Program-made: the position numbers and the translations under genes
Notes under the pieces: model-generated
Told to the model about the DNA's origin: nothing
Database searches by the model: none
What the model saw: the letters and a program-made list of their open reading frames with translations, nothing else
Origin: Thunnus maccoyii
Lineage: Eukaryota; Chordata; Actinopteri; Scombriformes; Scombridae
Length of the DNA stretch: 64,000 nt
Direction: 5' to 3'
Assembly (NCBI RefSeq): GCF_910596095.1
Contig: NC_056540.1
Span: 21,166,501-21,230,500 of the forward strand
Shown: positions 36,513 through 46,917 of the stretch, piece after piece
How the letters are laid out: every line of letters begins with the position of its first letter
How positions within the stretch are numbered: the first letter of the stretch is position 1

Positions 36513-37858
36513 GGGGAGAGCAGGTAAAACAGAGCCAGTGGGTAAAATGAGCCACCCCCTTTATCTAGGTAACCATAAACAAACGTAAACATGTGACCAC
36601 AAGTTAAGGAAGTATAGTTCACATTACTCAATCCATATTGGCCTCAAGCACATGGAGAGAGTGTTCAGCAATACAGAGCCAAAAAAAAAGATTTTTGTCA
36701 TGCCAAGTGAATTCATCATGTTATGTAAGTTATCAGTCTTGTATCTTAATCAAAAAAGATACGTTTTGGACATTGTTACACGTTAATTTAAGTCAGTGTA
36801 AACTACAAAAAAAGGTCATAAACTCAGCATAACTGTGGATCTGAGCCACTGTATGAAACAAAATTGACTGTTTTGTCAAAATGGAGGTTGTGGGGTAAAA
36901 TGTACCAGAGATGTCGGGGCAAGTTGAGTCAATGGCTCACTTTACCCCCCAAATTATTTTCTGATATTCTAGAGACTAGAGTCATTGTTCATGTTTGATC
37001 CCTGTTACAAGTTCTACAATGTTGATGAATAAATACATAATTGTTGACTAATGTTTAAGCCACACACAAACATGCTGTACATACAGACGGGTGACGAATT
37101 AAAGGAAAAACCAACATAAAGTGTCTTAGTAAGGTGTTGAGTCACCAGAACAGCTTCAATGCTCCTTGGCATTGATTCAACAAGACTCTGAACTCTTCTG
37201 GAGGGATGATCATCATTCTTCAAAAACATATTTCCTCATGTGGTGTTCTGATGACGGTGGTGGAGAGCGCTGTCTAACATGTCAGTCCAAAATCCCCCAT
37301 AGGTTCAGTTGGTTTGAGATCTGGTGACTGTGAAGGTCATAACATACGATTCACATCATTTCATACTCATCAAACCATTCAGTGACCCCTCGTGTCCTGT
37401 GAATGGGGGGCATTGTCATCCTGGAAGAGACCACTCCCATCAGGATAGAAATGTTTCATCATAGGATAAAGGTGATCATTCAGAACAACTTTGTATTGAT
37501 TAGCAGTGACCCTTCCCTCTAAGGAGACAAGTGCACCCAAACCATGCCAGCAAAATGCCCCCCCCACCGCATAACAGAACCCCCAGACCCCCTCCAAAAC
37601 CAACCAACCAAATTTGCACATTCTTTCTGTAGATAACACACATTTTACCCCTACCTTGGGGTAAATTGTGCCATAGGACTAACTTTTTTTGATGGCTCAT
37701 TGTTCTAAAACCATAATAATTAGATAACTTGTTTTAATTTCCATGGTTACACAACAACCTGAGGTATATATAGTAACTATTATTTGAAACAAGCACACTT
37801 TAATTTTGCAGTGAAATCATCAAATGTAAAAAGTGACTCATGTTGCCCCGTTCTCCCC
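36513..37858. mobile_element. TA-flanked inverted-repeat element interrupted by a Tc1 copy
   Basis: The ends are GGGGAGAGCAGGTAAAACAG and, inverted on the right, GGGGAGAACGGGGCAACATG. TA lies outside both (36511-36512, 37859-37860). The interior repeats 'gggtaaaatg'-type words ('gtaaaatgagcc', 'gtaaaatgtacc', 'ggggtaaattgtgcc'). A Tc1-like copy at about 37084-37595 separates the halves. It lies between xkrx and nox1 and ends about 210 bp upstream of the nox1 TATA box. No transposase of its own. Confidence 0.65.
37084..37595 (-). mobile_element. Decayed Tc1-like transposon, copy 2 (nested)
   Basis: The left end CAGACGGGTGACGAATTAAA is preceded by TA. Minus-strand translation gives Tc1 transposase remnants such as [15 protein letters not shown] and SLVESMPRSIEAVL in different frames. 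The right terminal repeat seen in copies 1 and 3 is missing, so the copy is truncated or rearranged. It is nested in the 36.5-37.9 kb element. Confidence 0.7.
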
Positions 37859-38070
37859 TATGGTGCAACAGATACTTCCTCATTCCTGCTGTCTCTGTCC
37901 GTCTTTCCCACCTGAGATTCCAAAAGGTCGGAATGTGGTCATTCAGCTTCAGGACGGAAACTACGCTCCTAGACTTTAATGGAAATGCATTATCACTCGC
38001 TGTGTGATTTGTTTCCTTGTGTGTCGTCACCTGCACACCTGTAGAGGAGGGAGGAGTCCGGACAGCAAGG

Positions 38071-38080
38071 TATAAAATAA
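38071..38080 (+). promoter_or_regulatory. TATA box of nox1
   Basis: TATAAAATAA stands 64 bp upstream of the nox1 ATG, placing a start site near 38100. A TATA-driven promoter fits a tissue-restricted gene. This is inferred from motif and distance only. Confidence 0.6.
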
Positions 38081-38143
38081 AAAAGGGCGCAAACAGGCTG
38101 AAGATGCAGGGAAGCTGCTGCGAGTCGAGATAAAGTGCTTAAC

Positions 38144-41047
38144 ATGGGTAACTGGATTATCAACAATGGGCTCACATCCTTCATTATGGTGAGTTTTTAG
38201 TATTTACACTTTAGGAAGTTCATGTTTTAAAGAGGCATTGAGGGACTAACGGTGACAAAATTATACTTTATGCACAGTTTGGTGCGCAAAATGCAGCGTG
38301 TCCAAAAAAAAAAAAAAAAAGTTTCCAAACTGCTCCAACTTCAGCACGCACAGACTGATTAGGATATAAACGTATTTTTCTCTACAACAGAATGTGCTTT
38401 TGTGTTTTGTGATTGTAACACGACCTTGCTGTGTTTGCAGGTGGCCTGGATGGGCATCAACATTTTTCTTTTCGTCTGGTTTTATTTTTTCTACGATTTG
38501 GGGGACGAGTTTTTCTACACGCGTCATCTTCTCGGGGTGAGTCAGAGAGAGAGGATTAAAAAACTCTTCAGAGTATTGATGTCAGCTATGATGCTTGGTT
38601 CATTAATTTTATTATACGTTAATTATAATTATTATTATTCCAGTCTGCTTTGGCTTGGGCCAGAGCTCCTGCAGCTGTCCTCAACTTCAACTGTATGCTG
38701 ATCCTCCTCCCGGTGTGCAGAAACCTGCTGTCTCTGATCAGAGGCTCCTTCGTGGTAAGATGTTATTAGCAGGTGCACTCAATACACTCAATACACTCAA
38801 TACAATCAATACAATCAATACAATCAGTGCCCTAATCTGTTTGGCAGAGTGTTTTCATGCTGTCATACAACTAGTCTGAGTGCTGCTGCTGTCAATGAAA
38901 CACTTCTTCCCATTAAACCTCTTTTTTAAACATTTTAAAATTATTTTTATTGTTATCAGATTTTTTTTTTTACTGTAACCTAATTGTATAACTTACTTTC
39001 CTCGTTTAAATCCTGTTTTGTCAAACACTTTGCACCTCTGCATGAAAGGTTTTATAAAAAAAATAACTATTATTTTTAATATTCATGAGAGAGACCAAGT
39101 GTGTGAACATCCAGGCAAAATGATTCAGGTGCAGACAGAGAGAGGCCACAGAGGCTCAAATACAAATGTCAACAGGCAGGCAAAGTGGCATACAATCACA
39201 AGACTCATCTTCATCAATCATTAGAGATTTTAAAACTATTTTTGTATGCTTGTTCCATGCTTTTAAAATGTTGTTGTGCTATGACCTCACATTGTGTTTC
39301 TATACATTTTTTTCTATATATTTTGTCTATATTAGGGAAGATCTTACAGATTGCCTTAAAAAAAGAGAATAAAATTGTTTATAGGGAGCGTAACAGCATG
39401 CAGACCTCACTCCTTTGTATCCTGCAATGAAAATGATTTTACACCATTTATTGACAGTAAAGACTTTGCATGAGGCTTTTTTTCAGAGGTGAAACACTTC
39501 CAGCTGCAAAATCCAACCCAAAACAAGACAAATCCTGTTTCACACAGATAATCACTGCTTAATTGACACAGGTTGGGAAGGTCTTAGTATCCATTCTGGA
39601 AAGATGTTCTTTGCAATGAGTTCTTACTTTTCATCTCCTTCCTTTCTTTATCTCTTCAGTGTTGTGGCAGATCAATGAGGAAGCAGCTGGACAAAAATTT
39701 AAGTTTCCACAAGCTGGCGGGATACATGATCGGCCTGATGACAGGTGAGCTTTTTCCTTCAGCTTTAACTTGAGTTTGTATTGTTTTGTTTTCAAAAGAT
39801 GGTTCAGGTTTATCTCTCTTTCTCTCTCTTATCTCTTTATCTAGATATTTTAACAATCTCTTGACAATATTCTTTGTTCAAAAACATTGTTATAGATGAG
39901 AAATCAAGTAAAAATTGACCAACAAAAAAAAAGTTACATAGTTTTATCAACATTTGTGCTTAGATTAGAGATCATGTGTACAGTGAGCAACTTATTTTAC
40001 CAGTGATTGTACATTTGGGGAAATGTGTCATTGAATTATCATTCCAGAGATAGTTTTCTTAAAAGAAAAACAAAGAATAGAAAAGGAGAGAGAGACAAAC
40101 AAAGCAGAAACGAAACAAAGTTATTCACGTTCAGATTCCAAAAACATTTTTCCAAAACAATGTTTACTTTCTGCTCTGACTTTATACAATATGCTTTTTG
40201 TGCACAGTTCTGATTCATAGTTTCCACACTATGCACACTTGTCGGACCTGATTCTCATCATTGTTAATCAGAGAATTCACTCAGGGGTGACACAGATTAG
40301 TAAAAAAAAAAAAAGAAAAGTCGACTTAATAACAAAACAGATGTTTTCCCCTTTTTTAAATATGACGAAAATTATTAAATGAATCTTTTCCCTCCCAACC
40401 ACACAAAATAACCAGACAGACTGAATACACACACAGGTAAAATATTTGAAAAGGACATGAAGAGCAAAAGAAGCCTAAAATAAATATAGACGCAGGGTGT
40501 ATTTAAAGGAAAACTCCCCCTATTTATTTTTAAAGATAAGAGGAAATCTCTCGGTGACCTCTCGGTTAAACGGTGTATGTCACTCAACAAAACAAACTAA
40601 AAGTACTAGCCTGTTGATTTATTTATTTACTATTTGTGTGATAATTCTCTTTTTCTCTATTTCAAATCACTAGCATTTTTTTTTCAAACAGAAAGCAGAG
40701 TTTATGTGACAGCACACAGCAGCACTGACACGTCTCTCCTCTCTGTGTTCGGACAGCTGTTCATATGATCGCCCATTTGTTGAACGTGGAGTGGTACAAC
40801 AACAGCAGACGGGGGGTTTATGACAAACTCAGCACCGCGCTGTCCAACCTGGAGGACACAGAAAACACCACCTACCTGAACCCGATCCGAACAACAGACG
40901 TCGTGAGTTCAGCCAATAGTAATAAGACAAATCCCAAAAAAACACTGTTCTCATTTCCTCAATTTCAAGCCATTCAAGGATTTTCTTGTGTCATCAAGCA
41001 GAGAAAAAGGCTGTAAACCACTAACTAGTTGTCAGATAAATGTATTC

Positions 41048-41105
<58 letters not shown>

Positions 41106-44100
41106 GTGTGTGTGTTTGGATGAGAGGGAAGTCTTCTCCATCATCTTCGCTCCTGGTCTTATGACTAAAAGCTCACATTGTCACTCTCTCTTCTTCTTGT
41201 GTCTCAGGATGCGCAGCAGACTCCAACCTACTTTGTCTTCACCACCATTGCTGGTCTCACAGGGGTCATCATCACTCTGGCCCTCATCCTCATCATCACC
41301 TCCTCCATGGAGGTCATCAGGCGCAGCTACTTCGAAGTCTTCTGGTACACGCACCATCTGTTCATCGTCTTCTACATCGGTCTCGTCTTCCACGGAGCTG
41401 GGTAAGGGAAAAGTCTCAGCTCTCTCTTTTCAAATGTTTTAATGTAATGCTGTTATTGTTTATTATAAGCATGTTTCACTTTTATGTCCCATCTGCAGGC
41501 GCATCGTGAGGCGTCAAACGACAACGAATCCGCCGCACAACTTCACCTTCTGTAAAAACCGCACTGATGACTGGGGACGGATTCCTGAGTGTCCCATTCC
41601 TCAGTTTGCAGGAGGGTTTCCACAGGTTGGTCTTTCTTTCATGTAAAAATAACTTAGAACATGCAGTTTACTTAACCTCTTAACATCCACTGGGTCATGG
41701 GCGACCTGCTTAAGCCAGTTTGGAGGGGTTCGGGGACACCAATGACACCACAAACTAAAAACTCCCTATCTCCCATAAGGTTTGGCCTACATGTCTGGAA
41801 TTTTATACAGGTGTGGTTGACAAGATGTAGAAGGTATGTGGTGATTTGCATAGTTCTGGCATAAAGCATGTCCTAGTTATTGTTATTCAAATATGACTCA
41901 TTATAGACGGGGACTTTTTTGAGCCATATTTGAATTTATGTAATTTTGTTTGTGTTTTTAGCCACATGCTAAACAAGCACATCTCTAGAAACTAGATGTG
42001 GTGATGTTAGATGAGATTAGATGATGAGAAGATTTTCAAATGAAGCCTAATGCAGCCTAACAGTTCTTCTGTTATAAGCTTTTCCATTTTGTATATGCCA
42101 AATGGGCGAAAATTCCTAAAAAACAAGGTGGATGTTAAGAGGCTACAGTTCCTGCTGTTCAGCCTCTGTTACAGTCTTTATCACTGCTGCAAATATGTTA
42201 AAACTACTCATTTACTACCACTGCTAGCACACATTAAAGCTTCACTAGCTGTAACGCTGTGAATTATCATCATTTAATCACATCTTTGTTTTTTTCTTGT
42301 CCTCTCAGACCTGGATGTGGGTGATCGGTCCGATGTTTCTGTACCTCTGTGAACGTGTGCTACGTTTCATTCGTTACATGCAGACAGTCGGATACAGGAA
42401 GGCAAGTTTGAGAAATGTTTTGGCTCCGGAGTTGTTTTGCAGGTAAATGTGCAACAACTCAATCTTGATTTCTATGTGATTTTAACACTTTTACTTTCAG
42501 ATCGTGATGCGGCCGTCCAAGGTGCTGGAGCTGCAGCTGGTGAAGAGTGGCTTCAAAATGGAGGTGGGTCAGTACGTCTTCCTCAACTGCCCAGCCATCT
42601 CGCAGCTGGAGTGGCACCCGTTCACCATGACCTCCGCCCCCGAAGAGGACTTCTTCAGCATCCACATCCGCTCAGCCGGGGACTGGACCGACAAGCTCAT
42701 CAGCATTATGCAGCAGCTGCCTGAAGGGGAACAGGGACCGAAGTGAGTTCTTCCAAACATGTACTTTCATGATGTTTCAGCCCACATTATGGTAGAAAAA
42801 GGACAGTTTTTACCTGTTTATCTGATTTTTATTTCAGGCGCTTTGGTCATTTTATCTTATTCTTTTTCCAGTAGAGTGATAAGTGTGAGGTTTGATTTAA
42901 TCTACTGCTGGGCTACATGATGCCAATTTTTTCCACAACTTCCTGTTCAAAAACTGTTTTCCCTCCCATAAATCACCCACAGCGGTCGGCTTGTAGAAAG
43001 TCACATGAAAGCATGAATATGTGGCCAATTTGAATATGTGGCTAATTAAATAAGGTGTAAACTTTTTCAAACAAATTTACTTTTAATTTCACAGGAAATT
43101 TTCTTAATTAAGCCACTGACTGCAGGGCTCTGCACACACGATTCATTAGTATAAACAATATAATGATCCACAAAATGACTAGAATAACTGTACTGGGATA
43201 GATAAAAAGTAATGTGAACACCTCCTGCAAAATGTCATTATGGTTAATTAAAGCATTGTTACAAGTGTGGCTGAATAACAAGTAGACTCAATGATTGCAA
43301 TGCCCTTTTACTACGACAATTAACAGGCTGCAACTGATTCAGATTACATTGGCTCCCTGTAGCTTTTAGAAATTGATTTTAAAGTCCTTTTTAATTGGAT
43401 TACAAAGCTTTAAATGGCTTAGGCACTGCCTATTAAATAAACGTTTAAGTCCATATATTCCTGCACAAGCCCTCAGGTCCTCAAATACCCAGCTGCTCTC
43501 TCAACATCGTACTTATAAAAACATTGGAGATGCAGCTTTTTCCATCTATGTTGCTGAACTGTGGGACAACCTACCAGCAGAAATGAAAACACTCAGCAGT
43601 ATCCTTTAAAAACCAGCTAAAATCTTATTTTTTTAACTTGGTTTTTAATTATCTGTTCTTTAAAAAAAAGTTTTTAGCTTGTTTTTACTGTTATTCATGA
43701 GTTATATATTGTTTTTTTTCTCTTGATTGTTATGTGGAGCACTTTGAATTACTTCCACTGAACGAACTGTACTATATAAATACATTTTGATTGTAAACTA
43801 GTTGAGATAAAAATCTCACCGTAAGCTCCATTAAGCAGCTGTTCTGAAGCTTTTATTCATATCACATGATCTTCATTAGCAGATTAGTTGTAATTGAATT
43901 GCACATGTTTCAAATTTCCTTTTTCCCCAGAACAGCTACTAAATAGACCCTGTGATAAGTTTATTTGTTTGCTTTTTTTTTATCTGCTGCTAAAATCAAA
44001 AATGAACTTTGATCACAGGATGAAACATCTGTGCCCATAACAAAGCCAATGACATGCACAATAAAAGCTGATATGACTTTTGTAGCAGTGTTTGCAATTT

Positions 44101-45198
44101 TTATTTTTTGGCTGTCACATGTGTTTTGTTTGCAATGATAACAGTATAATGTTTTTCCTCAGAATGGGAGTGGATGGTCCCTTTGGCACAGCCAGCGAGG
44201 ACGTATTCGACTACGAGGTCAGCATGCTGGTCGGTGCCGGCATCGGGGTCACTCCCTTCGCCTCCATCCTCAAATCCATCTGGTACAAATTCAAAGACTC
44301 CAACCCGAAACTGCGCACCAGGAAGGTAAGAACCCAAAACACCCACATCTCACATGCGCTTTTGACATTTAAACCTGTATATCCATTTCATCGCTGACAC
44401 GCTGCTGCACATGATTGATGTCAGACAGGAACTCTTATTGTCTTTTAAATAAAGAGCGCTGTGTGTGTGTTTTCATAATACAACCATGTTAGTGGACGAG
44501 TCATCAGCGGCGAGGCCAGCTCTTATGTAAAAGGATCATTGTTGTTAACACGTCCGCATCTACTTCCTGGTTTCAGATATACTTCTATTGGCTTTGCCGG
44601 GAAACACACGCCTTTGAGTGGTTCGCCGACCTCCTGCAGGTGCTTGAGAGAGAGATGGAGGAGAGAGGCATGGGGGACTTCCTCACCTACAAACTCTACC
44701 TGACCGGATGGGATCAAAGCCATGTATGTGTGGGAATCAGTCCTCGCTCTGCTCACATGATGGGCTGAAGTCTAGATAATTAGTGATAGGTCATTTCACC
44801 TTGAACTAAATCATGTTATCTCTCTTTTTTCTTCTTCCGGTTAATGTTTCATCACAGGCTACTCATGCGATGGTTCACTTTGATGAGGAAACTGATGTGG
44901 TCACCGGACTCAAACAGAAAACTCACTACGGCAGACCCCTCTGGGACAAGGAGTTCGAACAAGTCCGCAAAGAGAACCCAACGTAAGAAAATCCTCTCTT
45001 TTTTAAAAGCCTTTTAAAATATTTTGAATTTAAACCTCTGAAATCTAACTCTCCATTAATATCTCCCTCAGGTCTGTGGTGGGAACCTTCCTATGCGGGC
45101 CTGTAGCTCTGGCTAAAGTCTTGGAGAAGAAATGTGCCAAATACTCAGACGTGGATCCTCGCAAGACCAAATTTTACTTCAACAAGGAGAACTTCTGA
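38144..45198 (+). CDS. nox1: NADPH oxidase 1 (gp91phox-family catalytic subunit)
   Basis: Membrane flavocytochrome that moves electrons from NADPH through FAD and two hemes to O2, making superoxide. It works with p22phox and cytosolic activators. Thirteen exons: 38144-38188, 38441-38536, 38644-38754, 39660-39744, 40757-40902, 41208-41401, 41499-41625, 42309-42401, 42501-42742, 44163-44325, 44577-44723, 44858-44982 and 45072-45198, giving 566 aa (human NOX1: 564). Seen: MGNW start; heme-region His 101, 115, 210/211 and 223; FAD motif HPFTMTS (338-344); DGPFGTA (384-390); NADPH loop [11 protein letters not shown] (402-412); CGP (533-535); C-terminal FYFNKENF. Sequons at Asn149 and Asn240 fall at CYBB glycosylation positions. 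[17 protein letters not shown] and the cstf2 neighbour favour nox1 over cybb. Intron 8 uses a GC donor. Confidence 0.96.
38776..38828. repeat. Short minisatellite in nox1 intron 3
   Basis: About six tandem copies of a 9-bp unit (CAATACACT, drifting to CAATACAAT) begin about 20 bp after the exon 3 donor. Confidence 0.8.
41049..41116. repeat. (TG)n microsatellite in nox1 intron 5
   Basis: Over 30 TG units with one CG interruption, ending about 90 bp upstream of the exon 6 acceptor. Confidence 0.95.
41676..42142. mobile_element. MITE with perfect 15-bp terminal repeats in nox1 intron 7
   Basis: CCTCTTAACATCCAC at 41676-41690 and its exact reverse complement at 42128-42142 bound a 467-bp non-coding segment. 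The interior is AT-rich. It fills most of intron 7 between exons 7 and 8. Confidence 0.65.
42402..42403 (+). other. GC splice donor of nox1 intron 8
   Basis: Exon 8 ends AGGAAG and the intron begins GCAAGT. The strong match around the GC (AAG|GCAAGT) is the usual context of GC-AG introns. Using the GT four bases further on would shift the frame. Confidence 0.75.
43290..43800 (+). mobile_element. L2/CR1-like LINE 3' fragment in nox1 intron 9
   Basis: Decayed translation shows the end of a LINE reverse transcriptase ([26 protein letters not shown]). It is followed by a 3' tail with 'ggagcactttgaatt' and 'actatataaatacattttga'. It is 5'-truncated, with several stops and frameshifts. Confidence 0.7.
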
Positions 45199-45608
45199 GC
45201 AGAGGAACGACAGAAAGCTGCATTTTTTTACTCATGAAGGACAACACTTAGTGGGAAATTTCTTTCACTGTGTTTTTATCTTCAGACAACTGATGATGAC
45301 GGAGATGTGTTGCAACCTGCTGGGTGTGTTTTAAGACACTTTACTGCACACCTACACTGATAAAAAAGAGTCAGAGAGGTCATGTTGTTTTTATCAGCAC
45401 TACTCAGGGACTGACTTTATCTCTTTTAACATGAAGACATGAATCATTCTGGCCTCATGAGCCACAGTGTTTGTACTGTTTGATTATTTTAAGCTACAAT
45501 ACTGCTGAAACCCCTCAGAGTTCCTCGTGGTTTGAGACTTGCACAATATTTGAGATATTTTTACTGTTACCGTGACATCAGGACCTCAAAGGTTTTAATC
45601 TTTTTTTT

Positions 45609-45874
45609 CAGGGCTGCAACTAACAATTATTTTCATTATGAATTCATCTATTTTCTCAAGGTGAAGAATATTGATCACTGGTTCCTAAAACCCAACATGA
45701 CGTCCTCAAATGTCTGAGGAAACCAGAAAATACATTTGAGAAGCTGGAATCACAGAATTTGGGCTTTTTTTTTTAAATAAATAACTCCAAACAATTAATG
45801 GATTATCAAAATAGTTAGCAATTATTTTAATAGTTTGCAACTAATTGATTAATTGACTTATCATTGCAGCGCTA
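45609..45874. mobile_element. hAT-like element, copy C, in the nox1 3' UTR
   Basis: The left end CAGGGCTGCAACTAACAATT and right end TCATTGCAGCGCTA are the same inverted termini as copies A, B and D. It begins about 410 bp after the nox1 stop codon and upstream of its poly(A) signals, so it is probably transcribed as part of the UTR. No clear target duplication was seen. Confidence 0.65.
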
Positions 45875-46427
45875 ATCTTATTACTACAGGTTACATCATG
45901 TAAAGAAATGTCTGTTTTGCATCAAGACAGCAAAGCAACTGAATGTAATACTTTGTTTATTTGATCAGCATATTTCAGCCTTTATTTCCCCCTCAAGACA
46001 ATTTACTTACGATCAAATACAATGTAAATAATGTTGTCGTGTTTTTGAACTAATACATATGAATGAGTGACAAAAACTACTTACAAATCTATATAAGTTA
46101 CTGTAATGTGAGCTCTTAAATGTTTGCAGTTCAGGTACTGGCTGTGTGAACTACAGTTCTCACACTTTACTGGTTAAGGAAACAGGTTTCCTGTAATGGA
46201 TTCCTCTGATTTATTTTTACCTGTCGAATTCACTTGTATTTCCTGATCAGACTAATAGAATGACGAGTAAGCCAGAAGAATGACAGTCAGTCACGTACCT
46301 TGTGGTTACTCATCCTCTAATGACTTGGGCAGATGTACTGTATGATTATTGGAATTTTTAATTGTTTCACAATCACATTGTACTGTTTTCGATACACTTT
46401 CTTGTAAATAATTCCAAACTTCTTTTA

Positions 46428-46441
46428 AATAAATGAATAAA
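46428..46441 (+). terminator. Poly(A) signals of nox1
   Basis: Two AATAAA hexamers (46428-46433 and 46436-46441) lie 1.2 kb after the stop codon. They are followed by a GT-rich tract ('gtgtcttttttgttg') of the kind CstF binds. The implied 3' UTR is about 1.25 kb. Confidence 0.65.
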
Positions 46442-46467
46442 AAGCCAGTAAGTGTCTTTTTTGTTGT

Positions 46468-46473
46468 TTTATT
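46468..46473 (-). terminator. Poly(A) signal of cstf2
   Basis: TTTATT on the plus strand is AATAAA on the minus strand, 445 bp beyond the cstf2 stop codon. It lies only 26 bp from the nearest nox1 signal on the opposite strand. Confidence 0.6.
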
Positions 46474-46917
46474 GACAAAACAATATCAAGACAAACAGTT
46501 TCCAGAGTTGTTACATGAAAACACCGGGCTCTGGAGGAAAAGGATGACTGCCTTTATATCTGCTCAGCATTCATCATCATCATCCTCGCAAATGTTTTGC
46601 TTTCTTTAAAATCCGCAAGCACCAGCTTCAACCTTCCATACAGGAAACAGACAATGTGATTTAAAAAAAAAACTATACAATACTCCAAACTACTGAGACG
46701 TCTTCAGACAGAGGGCGGTAGGGTGACGGTGGGGGCCGACGGCGAGTCCTGAAAAAAATAAAGAAAACCAGAATCATGTCAGAAATTACAGAGTTGCTCC
46801 ATGACAATGCAAAAAAACCCCTGAATTTTTTATGAAGGATGGAAATTTAAGTGATGTGATGGAAACAAAAGAAACTTAATCTACCTGAAACCTTCAAGTA
46901 TTTCCTCAGTCGGACCG

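Noticed and set aside
36280-36631. Open frames rich in IYIYIY on both strands
   Set aside because: They only translate the (TA)n(TG)n microsatellite.
38144-45198. Identification as cybb (gp91phox) rather than nox1
   Set aside because: The proteins are close, but the neighbours cstf2 and xkrx, the PSKVLELQ and SVVG.FLCGP motifs and the absence of the CYBB insert before DGPFGTA favour nox1.
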